Assembly: GCA_028287115.1 (NCBI GenBank)
Contig: JAQBQF010000024.1
Location: forward strand, 1 to 64,000
DNA length: 64,000 nucleotides
Direction of reading: 5' to 3'
Origin: Myxococcales bacterium
GTDB lineage: Bacteria > Myxococcota_A > Polyangia > Haliangiales > Haliangiaceae
In this document: positions 40,247 to 50,770 of the stretch, one piece after another
How positions within the stretch are numbered: position 1 is the first letter of the stretch
Layout: each line of letters starts with the position of its first letter
Notes under the pieces: model-generated
Seen by the model: only the letters and a program-made list of their open reading frames with translations
Database searches by the model: none
What the model was told of the DNA's origin: nothing
Position numbers and translations under genes: made by a program

Positions 40247-42715
40247 ATGGCCTCCGACGACACCACCGGGGCTCGACCAGGCCCGGTCGTGCTTCGTATC
40301 AAGCTTCGTTACGACGATGTCGAGACGATGGTGCAGCGTTTCGCACCGAACGTCGGCAAGTCGGGACTGTTTCTGCCGACCAAGGCGATCCAGCCACTCG
40401 GCACACAAGTGAAGTTCGAGCTTCGGATCGCGGACGACACGCCGGTGCTCGTCGGACTCGGCCGTGTGGTCGCCGCACGCGATCCAGATCCGGCCAACCC
40501 GAAGGCCGTGTTCGGCATGGCGATCGAGCTGATGCGCGTGTCGCGCGAGGGCGGCGACATGATCAAGCGCATGATCGCGCAGCGGCGCTCGCTCGGTCTC
40601 GCCGCCGTCGCGATCCCGATGCCCGACGATGTCGAGGCCGCTCGTCGCGTCGAGCTCGAGACGTTACCGGGCGGCGTCGTGCGCGATGCGATGCCGGCGA
40701 TCGCATCCGCTCCGGTCTCCGAGCAAGTCTTCGCGGCGCCGCGCCCGGATAGCGGTCCCATCGGCGTCGTGCGGAGCGCCGAATCGGGGCCGGCGATCTC
40801 GTCGCTCGCGCCGGAGCGCGCGAGGGCGAAACGCCCGCGCGTTGCGGATCTGATCGCGAAGGCGAGCGAGCTGTCCGGTCCGCTCGCAGCGGTCGCGATC
40901 CCCGGCCTCGACGATCACGAGATCGACGTCGGCCGCGCGGTCGTGCGTGCTCGCGCGCTGTCGAGCGGCGATCTCGATGCCGAGCTCGCGGCGCTGCGCG
41001 AGTCCGCGGCCGCGCCGATCGAGATCACGATCGAAGCCGCATCTTCCGAGCTCGCTCGCCAGCTCGGCGGAGCCGCAGTTCTCCGCAAAGAGCGCAGCGG
41101 CGTCGCGCGCTGGGCACCGCCGCCCGCGGTCGAGAGCTCGCTCACCGCGCGCCCCGTCCCTTCGTCGGAGCCTACGGACACCGAACGCGCTGCCGATTCC
41201 GGCTCTGTCACCGGCGCCGGTTCCGCTGCCAGCTCGGTTTCGCAAGCCGATTCCGTTCCCGCGGCCGATGCGGCCTCCGCTTCCGCTTCGGATTCCGATG
41301 CCGATTCCGTTTCGGCTTCCGATCCCGCCTCCGCCTCCGCCTCCGCCTCCGCTTCGGATTCCGATTCCGATTCCGATTCCGATTCCGATTCCGTTCCCGC
41401 CTCCGCCTCCGCCTCCGCTTCGGATTCCGATTCCGATTCCGATTCCGCTTCCGTTTCCGCCGCCGCCTCCGCTTTCGGTTCGCCGCTCGCTTCCGAGGCG
41501 GCAGCCTACGGCTACGAATCCGACGCCGAGATCATCGCACCCGATGCCGCAACGACATCGGTCGATTCCGACGCGGAGGAATCGCCCGTCCTCGAGCTCA
41601 CCACCGATCCCGCCGTCGGGCGCCTCACGCCGCCGTCTGCGTTGCTGATCGACGATCACGTCGACCCGAACCAGTTCGCCGCCGCCCTCGACCACCAGCG
41701 GCCGATCGATCACTCGCAAGAGCTCGAGCTCCAGGACATGGAGCCGCTCGACGAACAGGAGCACACGCTGATCGGTGCGCTGCCGATGGATCCCGATTCG
41801 TTTCAGGGTCCGTCGTACGCGACGGTTCCGGCGACGCCACCCGATCTCGCGGATCGCCTCGAGGCGGAGCTCGCCGATGCAGAAGCCGAGGTCGATGCCG
41901 AGTTCTCGTCGCTGCAGCGCACGTCGTTCGGGGAACGCGATGCGCTCATCGACCGCGAGCTCGGAGCTGCGCCGGAAGTCGATCCGGCCCTCGAGTTCGC
42001 GCAACAGCAGCCGACGAGGTTTGGGAGCGACGCGCCGCTCCATGACATGCCCGCCGCGAGCTCTCCGCCGACGTACGACGAGGAGTCCGTCGAAGAGCTC
42101 GCGATCGAAGAGATCGACGACTTCGACGTGCTCGCCGAGGCCGATGCCGACGATGCCGATCTGCTCTCGGCCCACGCGGATGCGGAGGTCGCACCCGCAC
42201 CTGCACGCGAGGGCAGTTACGATTTCGCCGCGAACCTCGATCTCGGCGAGGATCCGGCCGATCCGGCAGAGTTCGAGAACGAACGCAGTGCCGGCTTCGC
42301 GCCGACCTTCAAGAATTACGACACGCGACGTGCCGATTCACAGGCAGGCGCAATCTACGATCCACCGAGTGGCGGCTACACGGTCGCTGAAGATCGCGGC
42401 GACGACTACGAACGATTCGCTCGGAGACGCGATGATCTCGAAGCCCCGTCCACGCTGATGCGGCGCACTGTTCCGGCGGAACCGAGCGTGCTTCGTGCGC
42501 CTCCCGATGACGATCTCGAGAATGCGCTCGAACAGCTCGATGTCGATCTCGATGATCTTTCGATCCCAGATGCACAGGCCGGCGGAGTCGCAAAGCCGGC
42601 CGCGCGTCCCGCAAAGGCCACAGCGTCGAAACCAGGATCGAGCCGAGGGCGCGCGCCGCGAGCCCAGACCGACGACGGCGTGATGATCGACTTCGACGAC
42701 GACGACGAGACTTAG
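40247..42715 (+). CDS. PilZ-like domain protein with Ser/Asp-rich low-complexity region
   Basis: 822 residues. The first 105 (VVLRIKLRYDDVETMVQRFA, NVGKSGLFLPTKAIQPLGTQVKFEL, VFGMAIELMR) match the myxobacterial PilZ-like family, though the RxxxR c-di-GMP motif is not evident. The rest is acidic and low-complexity. A Ser/Asp/Ala repeat at about residues 340-410 is encoded by hexanucleotide repeats, followed by many Asp/Glu clusters (EELAIEEIDDFDVLAEADADD). The end is basic and then DDDDET. There is no membrane span. It may be a scaffold in motility or c-di-GMP signalling (inference). Its stop codon overlaps that of the convergent gshA gene. Confidence 0.75.
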   Translation: MASDDTTGARPGPVVLRIKLRYDDVETMVQRFAPNVGKSGLFLPTKAIQPLGTQVKFELRIADDTPVLVGLGRVVAARDPDPANPKAVFGMAIELMRVSREGGDMIKRMIAQRRSLGLAAVAIPMPDDVEAARRVELETLPGGVVRDAMPAIASAPVSEQVFAAPRPDSGPIGVVRSAESGPAISSLAPERARAKRPRVADLIAKASELSGPLAAVAIPGLDDHEIDVGRAVVRARALSSGDLDAELAALRESAAAPIEITIEAASSELARQLGGAAVLRKERSGVARWAPPPAVESSLTARPVPSSEPTDTERAADSGSVTGAGSAASSVSQADSVPAADAASASASDSDADSVSASDPASASASASASDSDSDSDSDSDSVPASASASASDSDSDSDSASVSAAASAFGSPLASEAAAYGYESDAEIIAPDAATTSVDSDAEESPVLELTTDPAVGRLTPPSALLIDDHVDPNQFAAALDHQRPIDHSQELELQDMEPLDEQEHTLIGALPMDPDSFQGPSYATVPATPPDLADRLEAELADAEAEVDAEFSSLQRTSFGERDALIDRELGAAPEVDPALEFAQQQPTRFGSDAPLHDMPAASSPPTYDEESVEELAIEEIDDFDVLAEADADDADLLSAHADAEVAPAPAREGSYDFAANLDLGEDPADPAEFENERSAGFAPTFKNYDTRRADSQAGAIYDPPSGGYTVAEDRGDDYERFARRRDDLEAPSTLMRRTVPAEPSVLRAPPDDDLENALEQLDVDLDDLSIPDAQAGGVAKPAARPAKATASKPGSSRGRAPRAQTDDGVMIDFDDDDET
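41276..41470 (+). repeat. Hexanucleotide simple repeats (GATTCC and GCCTCC units)
   Basis: Runs of GATTCC (encoding Asp-Ser) and GCCTCC (encoding Ala-Ser) alternate over nearly 200 bp, including six uninterrupted GATTCC units near 41360-41395. Unit gain or loss would keep the reading frame and change the length of the linker. Confidence 0.9.
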
Positions 42716-44058
42716 ACGAGCCCAGGATGGGCCAGCGCGCGGAGCAGCGCCGGGCGATCCGACGCGTGCTTCTGCCAGATATCGATGATCCGATCCGACT
42801 GGGTGCGTCCCGACGCGGCGATCGCTTCGACGGGGGCGATCAGCGGCAGCGCCGCAGGTGCGACCCTTCCGAGTCCGTCGCGTACGATCGCGACCAGCTC
42901 TTTCGCGAGCTCTGCAAGCGTGTGCGCGCCGGCGCGAGCCGCGAGACCGGCACGCGGCACCTCGTCGGCGAGTTGCTGGCGATCGACGAACGAGAGGCCG
43001 GCCGTCAGTGCGGTGGCCGCGGCGCGTGCGGTCGGGTCGTAGAGCAAGCCGCGGGTGAACGGGCCGAGCGCTTCGATCATCTCGAGACTTCCACAGTCAC
43101 AGCCGCGAACTTCGATGAACTTCTTGAGCCGGCCTTCGGGAAACAGCGTCGACAGGTGCAACTCCCAGTCGGCGCGGAGGGCGTGCTCGCCGTTCCAGCC
43201 GTCCCGCATGAACGCGCGGAAGGTGAAGCCGCGCGGCACGCGGTGATAACCGGCGCGGTACACGAAGTACATCGGCACGTCGAGCGCCCAGTCGGTGTAG
43301 GCGGCGAAGATGTCATCGCGCGTGAACACGAACGGCAACAGGCCGGACCGCGCTCGATCGGTGTCGCGCCAGATCCACGCGCGATACGTCTGATAGCCGC
43401 TGACCTTATCTTCTACGATCGGTGACGCGGCCCACAGCGCGGTGAGGATCGAGGTCACCGAGTACAGACAGCGCATCTTCGATGCGGCATCGGCTTCGTC
43501 GGCGAAGTCGAGGTTCGTCTGCACCGTCGCGGTGCGCAGCATCATGTCGAGGCCGCGCGTGCCGACGTGTGGCATGTACGAGCGCATCACGTCGTAGCGG
43601 TCTTTCGGCATGAACGGCACGTCGGTGCGTCCGCCGAAAGGTCGCAGGCCGATCGAGAGCCACGCCAGTCCGAGCTCCTTCGAAGCCGCCCCGAGCGCGG
43701 CGATGTACTCGCGCAAGTCGCTGACGAAGTCACGATCGTCGGCGACCGGCCGAGCGGCGAGCTCGAACTGCCCGCCGGGCTCGATCGTGATCTGTGCATC
43801 ACCGCGAGCGAGCGCGATCACGTGACCGTTCTCGAGGACCGGCTCACCGCCGCGCGCGGCGAACCACTGGAGAAGTGCGCCGATCCCTCGAGTCCCTTCA
43901 TACGGCGGAGCAGCGCCCGACTCGCGCAGGACGCCGATCAGCTCGTGCTCGGTCCCGACCCGCCATTGTGACGCGGGTTTGCCAGCCTTCGTGAAGGTCG
44001 CCAGCAAGTCCTCGACCGTGCGGACGGGAACGGCGTCATGTTCGTCGACGAGATGCAC
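42712..44058 (-). CDS. gshA: Glutamate-cysteine ligase, plant/GCS2 type
   Basis: 448 residues with a GTG start. It makes gamma-glutamylcysteine, the first step of glutathione synthesis. Visible family motifs are WRVGTEHELIG (ATP/glutamate site), ITIEPGGQFELAARP, RTATVQTNLDFADE, WRDTDRARSGLLPF and FIEVRGCDCGS. These match the plant and alphaproteobacterial enzyme class rather than the E. coli class. There is no transit or signal peptide. The family's redox cysteines were not assigned. Two glutathione transferases are encoded in the same window. The start is 54 bp from the GTG alternative of divergent pyrE. Its leader contains a sequence like the end of 16S rRNA. Confidence 0.9.
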   Translation of the reverse strand: MHLVDEHDAVPVRTVEDLLATFTKAGKPASQWRVGTEHELIGVLRESGAAPPYEGTRGIGALLQWFAARGGEPVLENGHVIALARGDAQITIEPGGQFELAARPVADDRDFVSDLREYIAALGAASKELGLAWLSIGLRPFGGRTDVPFMPKDRYDVMRSYMPHVGTRGLDMMLRTATVQTNLDFADEADAASKMRCLYSVTSILTALWAASPIVEDKVSGYQTYRAWIWRDTDRARSGLLPFVFTRDDIFAAYTDWALDVPMYFVYRAGYHRVPRGFTFRAFMRDGWNGEHALRADWELHLSTLFPEGRLKKFIEVRGCDCGSLEMIEALGPFTRGLLYDPTARAAATALTAGLSFVDRQQLADEVPRAGLAARAGAHTLAELAKELVAIVRDGLGRVAPAALPLIAPVEAIAASGRTQSDRIIDIWQKHASDRPALLRALAHPGLV

Positions 44059-44074
44059 GCGGGTTACGCACTTT

Positions 44075-44086
44075 AGGAGGTGATCC
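44075..44086 (+). promoter_or_regulatory. Orphan 12-base Shine-Dalgarno-like site
   Basis: AGGAGGTGATCC is fully complementary to the standard 3' end of bacterial 16S rRNA (GGATCACCTCCT). No start codon lies within the usual 4-12 bases downstream; the first candidates for pyrE are 26 and 44 bases away. On the other strand it places an anti-Shine-Dalgarno sequence in the gshA leader. Confidence 0.55.
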
Positions 44087-44129
44087 CCAGGCCGTCAACC
44101 AGCCGCCGGTCGTGTTAGCGTTCCGATCG

Positions 44130-44711
44130 ATGCTGAGCGATGCGTTGCGCGACCGACCGGTGTTCGCGACCAAGCGCGCACGCCTGCTCGAGCTGCTTCG
44201 CACTCGCGCTTTCCAGGAGCGCGAGGTCACGCTGTCGTCGGGCCTCAAGTCAAACTTCTACATCGATTGCAAGCAAGTCAGCCTCGACGCTGAAGGCGCC
44301 ACGCTGATCGGCGAGCTGTTCCACATGGTGATCGAAGAGATCGCACCTCAGGCGGTTGCCGTCGGAGGCCTGACACTCGGCGCCGATCCGCTCGCGACGG
44401 CGACCAGCGTGGTCAGCTGGCAGGCCGGGCGCCCGCGCGCCGCGTTCATCGTACGCAAAGAGCCCAAAGGCCACGGTACTGGCCAATGGATCGAGAGTGC
44501 GGGTCTCGCGCCGGGCGCAGCGGTCGTGATCCTCGAAGACGTCGTGACGACGGGTGCGTCGACCTTGCGGGCGATCGAGCGGTCGCGGGCGGCGGGCCTC
44601 ACCGTGCTACACGCGCTGGGCCTCGTCGATCGGCTCGAAGGCGGCCGAGAAGCCGTGATCGCAGAGACCCCGATGACAACCCTGTTTTCACGTCGCGATT
44701 TTCTGCCATGA
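44130..44711 (+). CDS. pyrE: Orotate phosphoribosyltransferase
   Basis: 193 residues from MLSDALRDRPVFATKRARLL; an in-frame GTG at 44112 is an alternative. It transfers orotate to PRPP to give OMP in pyrimidine synthesis. The family motifs are LSSGLKSNFYIDCK, AVGGLTLGADPLATA, AAFIVRKEPKGHGTG (the flexible loop with catalytic lysine) and the PRPP site VVILEDVVTTGASTLRAIE. Length is normal. Its stop overlaps the ATG of the following lipoprotein gene (ATGA). It is divergent from gshA. Confidence 0.95.
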   Translation: MLSDALRDRPVFATKRARLLELLRTRAFQEREVTLSSGLKSNFYIDCKQVSLDAEGATLIGELFHMVIEEIAPQAVAVGGLTLGADPLATATSVVSWQAGRPRAAFIVRKEPKGHGTGQWIESAGLAPGAAVVILEDVVTTGASTLRAIERSRAAGLTVLHALGLVDRLEGGREAVIAETPMTTLFSRRDFLP

Positions 44712-45316
44712 AGCGAGTCATCCTCCTCTGCGTTCTGTTCGCCGCCGCGTGCGGCTCCGCTCCGCCGAAAGTGAAGCTGACGGAGGATTGGCCTGCCCGG
44801 GTGGGCGGCTACGAGGCCATCACGTGGGACTGGACCCGCACGACGACGCTGCGAGGCTCTTATCAGGAAATCCTCGGTCTGTCGGCGATCTTCAAGGCTC
44901 CCGAGTGGCGCGCGGCGCATGCAGAGAAAATCGCCGCGTATCGCAAGGTCACCGGGCAAGCGAAGGACGAGCTTCTGGCGCAGGCGCAGGCCGACATGGC
45001 GGGTCCGTACGAGGTCGAGCTCCTCGTGACGACGTGGGATCGCCGCGAGAACGATCTCGATCGCGGCAAGAAGAGCGTGTGGCACGTGGTGCTCGTCGAC
45101 GAGAAGGGTCACGAGATCGAGCCGCTCGAGATCGTCAGGGACAAACGCCCCGTGTTTGACGTGCGTGCGGAGTTTCCCGCGCTCGGCGATTTCGCCGTGC
45201 CGTACATCGCGCGGTTTCCACGAACGATTCCGCTGCTCGGGCCGACGGTTCGCCAGCTCGGCTTGCGAATGAGCAGCGAGCGCGGCGGCGTCGAGCTGTC
45301 CTGGCTCGCGCCGTAG
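44708..45316 (+). CDS. Lipoprotein of unknown function
   Basis: 202 residues. MKRVILLCVLFAAAC is a clean lipoprotein signal, with the modified cysteine at residue 15. The mature part is mostly alpha/beta: a helical segment AEKIAAYRKVTGQAKDELLA, then beta strands (YEVELLVTTWDRREND, SVWHVVLVDEKGHEIEPLEI). The protein ends in LSWLAP. No named domain is recognised. It is translationally coupled to pyrE by a 4-bp overlap, which need not mean a shared function. Convergent with the gene at 45320, only 3 bp apart. Confidence 0.78.
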   Translation: MKRVILLCVLFAAACGSAPPKVKLTEDWPARVGGYEAITWDWTRTTTLRGSYQEILGLSAIFKAPEWRAAHAEKIAAYRKVTGQAKDELLAQAQADMAGPYEVELLVTTWDRRENDLDRGKKSVWHVVLVDEKGHEIEPLEIVRDKRPVFDVRAEFPALGDFAVPYIARFPRTIPLLGPTVRQLGLRMSSERGGVELSWLAP

Positions 45317-45319
45317 CCA

Positions 45320-48010
45320 CTATTTCTTCCGCGGTTTTGTCGCGAACGGCGGATTCGTCGGTGGACGCTTCTGGCGACCGAACACGCGATCCCAGAACTT
45401 CGGAGGCTCGTAGCCTTCGTCGAGATCATCGAAGGATTCGGTCGGGCTCGTACGCATGTGCGGATGAGACGAGTCGGCCTTCCTGAAGAACGCCTCTTCC
45501 GCCTCGCTTGCCGCGATCGCGTCCGCCCGGGTCTCGGCGACCGCGAGCTCGCGCGCTGGAGACGACGCGTCCGGCGTCGGTGCGACCGGGCCGCTGTGTG
45601 AGGCGAGGGCGGCGCCGATCACCGAGTGGATGGCCGCGAGATCGGTGACCAGGATCGATGGCTCCGATGTTGCGGGCTCGATCGTGGTCCGCTTCGGACG
45701 CTCGCGAATCTCACCGGTCTTTTCTTTTTCGGGAGGCCCATCGTTCTCGGGTGGGCTCGTGCTCGGCCTCCGCGCACGCGCCGCAAGTCGCGCGGTATCC
45801 GCGGTCGCGATCATTCCGCGCACGACGCCATCGGACGGATCGTCTTCGGTCGCGACGGGAGTGCCGGAGGAGACCACCGGTGATGCGACCGGCGTCTCTC
45901 TGACCGTCACCGTCGGCGTTGCGGTCAACACCGCGGTATCCGCGCTCGCAACAACGGTCACCGTATCCGCGACCGTGACCGTGGCTGTCGCGGTTTCGGT
46001 GACCGTCAGCGCGCTGCCCACGTTCGTTCGAACCGAATCGCCCACGACATCACCGGCGACAGCCTCGGCAACGAGCTGCTTCACCAGCATGCTCGCGTTG
46101 CTGGTGGCCGCGTCGAGCTCCTGCTTGGGAACCGGCTCCGTGATGACGTCGTCGGTAGCTCCCGGAATCACGGGAGACCGCGCGGCCGCGGCTCGCTGTT
46201 CGGCTTCGGCGATCGCGCGGATGCGGGCCTCGGCTTCTTCGCGGGTCCGGCGTTCGAGCGCCGCCTTGACCATCGCCATGCTCTCCTCCGCTTCGCGACG
46301 GGCCGCCTCTTTGCGCGCGTCGCGCTCGGTCTCGAGCTGGGTCTTCTTGGCAGCAAGGTCCGCGAGCTCGCGATCGATCCGCATGCGGTCGACGGCTTCC
46401 CGAACCCGGCTCTGCGCCTGTTCCCGCTCGCGTTGCTCCTCCGCCTCCGCGCGCGCGGTGATCGCTCGCTCGACCTCGGCCTTGGCGGCAGCGCGCTTCA
46501 CCGCCATCTCGGCCTCGTGCTCGGCGGCGCGCGCCTGTGCTTCTGCTTCGGCCTTCGCTTTCGCTTCGCGTACGGCAGCTTCGCGAGCGGCAGCCTCGGC
46601 CTTCACCGTCGCTTCGCGGTCAGCAGCTTCGCGAGCGGCAACTTCGTCATCGGCCGGCGTCTTCGCAGCGACCTCGGCTTCGGCGACCTCGTTCCACACG
46701 ACCGAAGGCTCGATCGCGACTTCCGTCGGAAAGATCTTCTCGCGCTTGTCGGTGTCCATCAGGGCCTCGAGCCCTTCGCGCTTGACGTCGCGCGTGGTCA
46801 CCGTGAACTCGCCGGAGGAAGCCATGGCCGGGACGACACCTGCCAGGGGGCCGACTTCCGATCCGACGGTGCGCGGAACGAGGGCGCCCCAGTCGATGTC
46901 GGGTTTCGTGGCCGGTGTGCCCGCGGGCGGCGTATTCCGGCGCTTCTTGTTGCGCTTCTTCTTCTTCTTCGATGTGCCGATAGGCCCACTGTCGAGCTGT
47001 GAGGTTCTGGCGACCACGGCTTCGCGCGTCTCGCTACCGACGAGCCATTCCTCGATCGTGAGCAACGTGCGCCAGGTCGCTTTCGTCTTCTGGCCGTCGA
47101 TCGGCTTCAGCAGACCGGCCTCGACGGCCTTCTGTGCGACACGCAACGTCTCGAACACGCGGTACGGCGAATCCTCGAGGACATCGGCGAGCACGCGATG
47201 CCCGTCGAACATCCGCAGCACGCCGTGGACCTCGGTCGGCACCTGGTTACCGAGGCCGTGAATCCGCAAGACGTTCTGCTCGAGCACGAGCGCGGGAGAC
47301 AGGCCACCGGCGCTCGTTCGAACACCGTCGAGGAACCGCTCCGCATCTGCGAACAGCTCGTCGGGAGCCAACGGGATCTGTTGGCGCCGAACGATGTCTT
47401 CGTGATGAAAGTCAAACCGCGCATCGGTCCACAGCAGGAGCTGATGGAACGCCGCCTGGCCGTGGATCAGCCCCACCTGGGCCGAAGTCACCTCACCCTT
47501 GTAGAACCGCACCTCGCCGCGCCGCAGGCCGCGGACCAGCGTCAGGACGGCACTCCGACCGAGCGCCGACAGCGCGCGAACCAGGGTGTAGACTCCGGTG
47601 GTCTCGACGAGGCTTCCGACCAGGTGTGTGCGTTGGGTCGCGGGGACCCCTCGCAACAGCCGGCCGATCGTCACCACATCACGTAGGTACGCCGGACGCA
47701 TCACGATCTCGTCGGCCCCGGCCAGCTCGAGCTCGCTCCGCAGGGCTCCGCTACCGGCGAATACGATGGGGATATCGACGTCGTTTTGGGTCAGAAGCTG
47801 CCGCATTCGGCGCACGATCTCGACGGCGGCTCCGTTCGACCCACCGACGAGGACCAGCGACGATTCGCGGTTGGTGAGCTCGAGCTTGGTGGGGTCTTCT
47901 GGGACCTCCGCCAGGATGGCTTCCACGCCTTCGCGACCAAACCCGAGCTGGACCTGGCGGCCCGCCCGAGGATCGGGATCTAGCACGATGACTTTCGAGG
48001 GTCCCGACAT
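45320..48010 (-). CDS. Pseudo-receiver / DUF4388 / coiled-coil protein
   Basis: 896 residues. Residues 5-120 (VIVLDPDPRAGRQVQLGFGR, SLVLVGGSNG, IPIVFAGSG) form a receiver-like domain in which the phospho-acceptor position is not conserved. Residues about 125-230 are a DUF4388 domain (LVGSLVETTGVYTLVRAL, GEVRFYKGEVTSAQVGLI), with winged-helix-like segments to about 345. A KKKKKRNKKRR patch follows. Residues about 460-630 are a long Ala/Glu/Arg coiled coil. The next part is a Thr/Val repeat (TVTETATATVTVADTVTVV). The design recalls Myxococcus AglZ/FrzS motility scaffolds. The start is only 12 bp from the divergent FHA-GAF activator. Confidence 0.75.
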   Translation of the reverse strand: MSGPSKVIVLDPDPRAGRQVQLGFGREGVEAILAEVPEDPTKLELTNRESSLVLVGGSNGAAVEIVRRMRQLLTQNDVDIPIVFAGSGALRSELELAGADEIVMRPAYLRDVVTIGRLLRGVPATQRTHLVGSLVETTGVYTLVRALSALGRSAVLTLVRGLRRGEVRFYKGEVTSAQVGLIHGQAAFHQLLLWTDARFDFHHEDIVRRQQIPLAPDELFADAERFLDGVRTSAGGLSPALVLEQNVLRIHGLGNQVPTEVHGVLRMFDGHRVLADVLEDSPYRVFETLRVAQKAVEAGLLKPIDGQKTKATWRTLLTIEEWLVGSETREAVVARTSQLDSGPIGTSKKKKKRNKKRRNTPPAGTPATKPDIDWGALVPRTVGSEVGPLAGVVPAMASSGEFTVTTRDVKREGLEALMDTDKREKIFPTEVAIEPSVVWNEVAEAEVAAKTPADDEVAAREAADREATVKAEAAAREAAVREAKAKAEAEAQARAAEHEAEMAVKRAAAKAEVERAITARAEAEEQREREQAQSRVREAVDRMRIDRELADLAAKKTQLETERDARKEAARREAEESMAMVKAALERRTREEAEARIRAIAEAEQRAAAARSPVIPGATDDVITEPVPKQELDAATSNASMLVKQLVAEAVAGDVVGDSVRTNVGSALTVTETATATVTVADTVTVVASADTAVLTATPTVTVRETPVASPVVSSGTPVATEDDPSDGVVRGMIATADTARLAARARRPSTSPPENDGPPEKEKTGEIRERPKRTTIEPATSEPSILVTDLAAIHSVIGAALASHSGPVAPTPDASSPARELAVAETRADAIAASEAEEAFFRKADSSHPHMRTSPTESFDDLDEGYEPPKFWDRVFGRQKRPPTNPPFATKPRKK

Positions 48011-48022
48011 GCGCGGCGATCG

Positions 48023-50032
<2,010 letters not shown>

Positions 50033-50098
50033 CTGTACCGGCGCAGCGCGCGGCGTCCTGTAACGACGGGGTCGCCTGGAGCCTGCTAGATTCGCGGC

Positions 50099-50767
50099 AT
50101 GTCGCTCACCCGTGGTCTTCATCTCTACGTCGGTAGCAAGCGGTACTCGTCGTGGTCGCTGCGTCCGTACCTCGCGCTCGCGCATGCCGCCGCGGAATTC
50201 GAATGCACGACGATCTTGTTCGATCAGCCGGACACCAAAGCCAAGATCGCGAAGGCCAACCCGGCCGCGAAGGTGCCGGTGCTCCATCACGACGGCAAGG
50301 TGATCTGGGACTCGCTCGCGATCTGCGAGTACGTGAACGAGCTGTATCCGAACGCGAAGCTGTGGCCCACGGATCGGGATCAGCGGGCGAAAGCGCGCTC
50401 GGTCTCGTCGGAGATGCACTCGGGCTTCGTCGCGCTGCGCCGTGACATGCCGATGGACGTGTGCAGCAAGAAGCCCGGCACCGGCCACACGGCGGAGGCG
50501 ATCGCGGACGGTCGCCGCGTCATGGAGATCTGGCGCGATCAACTGTCCGCCAGTCGCGGTCCATTCCTGTTCGGCACGTTCACGATCGCGGATGCGATGT
50601 TCGCGCCCGTGACGACGCGCTTCACGACCTACGGCGTCGAGCTCGATGCCGTCTGCCGCGCCTACGTCGATGCGGTCGCGGCGCTGCCGGCGATGAAGCA
50701 GTGGTGTGCCGACGCGGCCGCGGAGCCAGATACGCGCCGCGAAAACACGGGCGCCGTCTCGAAGTGA
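50099..50767 (+). CDS. Glutathione S-transferase family protein
   Basis: 222 residues. The N-terminal domain begins LHLYVGSKRYSSWSLRPYLAL; the SSWS motif supplies the catalytic serine used by zeta- and theta-like GSTs. The cis-proline is in AAKVPVLHHDGK, and WDSLAICEYVNELYP is the GSH-binding helix. The C-terminal helical domain has FLFGTFTIADAMFAPV, with the conserved N-capping aspartate. Its sequence is unlike the other GST in the window (4409). The substrate is unknown. It starts 66 bp after the activator gene and is convergent with the iron-sulphur gene (3 bp between the stop codons). Confidence 0.88.
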   Translation: MSLTRGLHLYVGSKRYSSWSLRPYLALAHAAAEFECTTILFDQPDTKAKIAKANPAAKVPVLHHDGKVIWDSLAICEYVNELYPNAKLWPTDRDQRAKARSVSSEMHSGFVALRRDMPMDVCSKKPGTGHTAEAIADGRRVMEIWRDQLSASRGPFLFGTFTIADAMFAPVTTRFTTYGVELDAVCRAYVDAVAALPAMKQWCADAAAEPDTRRENTGAVSK

Positions 50768-50770
50768 CGA

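Noticed and set aside
45900..46030. Thr/Val-rich repeat in the coiled-coil protein considered as a frameshifted or inserted segment.
   Set aside because: The frame continues uninterrupted on both sides with normal codon bias; it reads as a low-complexity linker.
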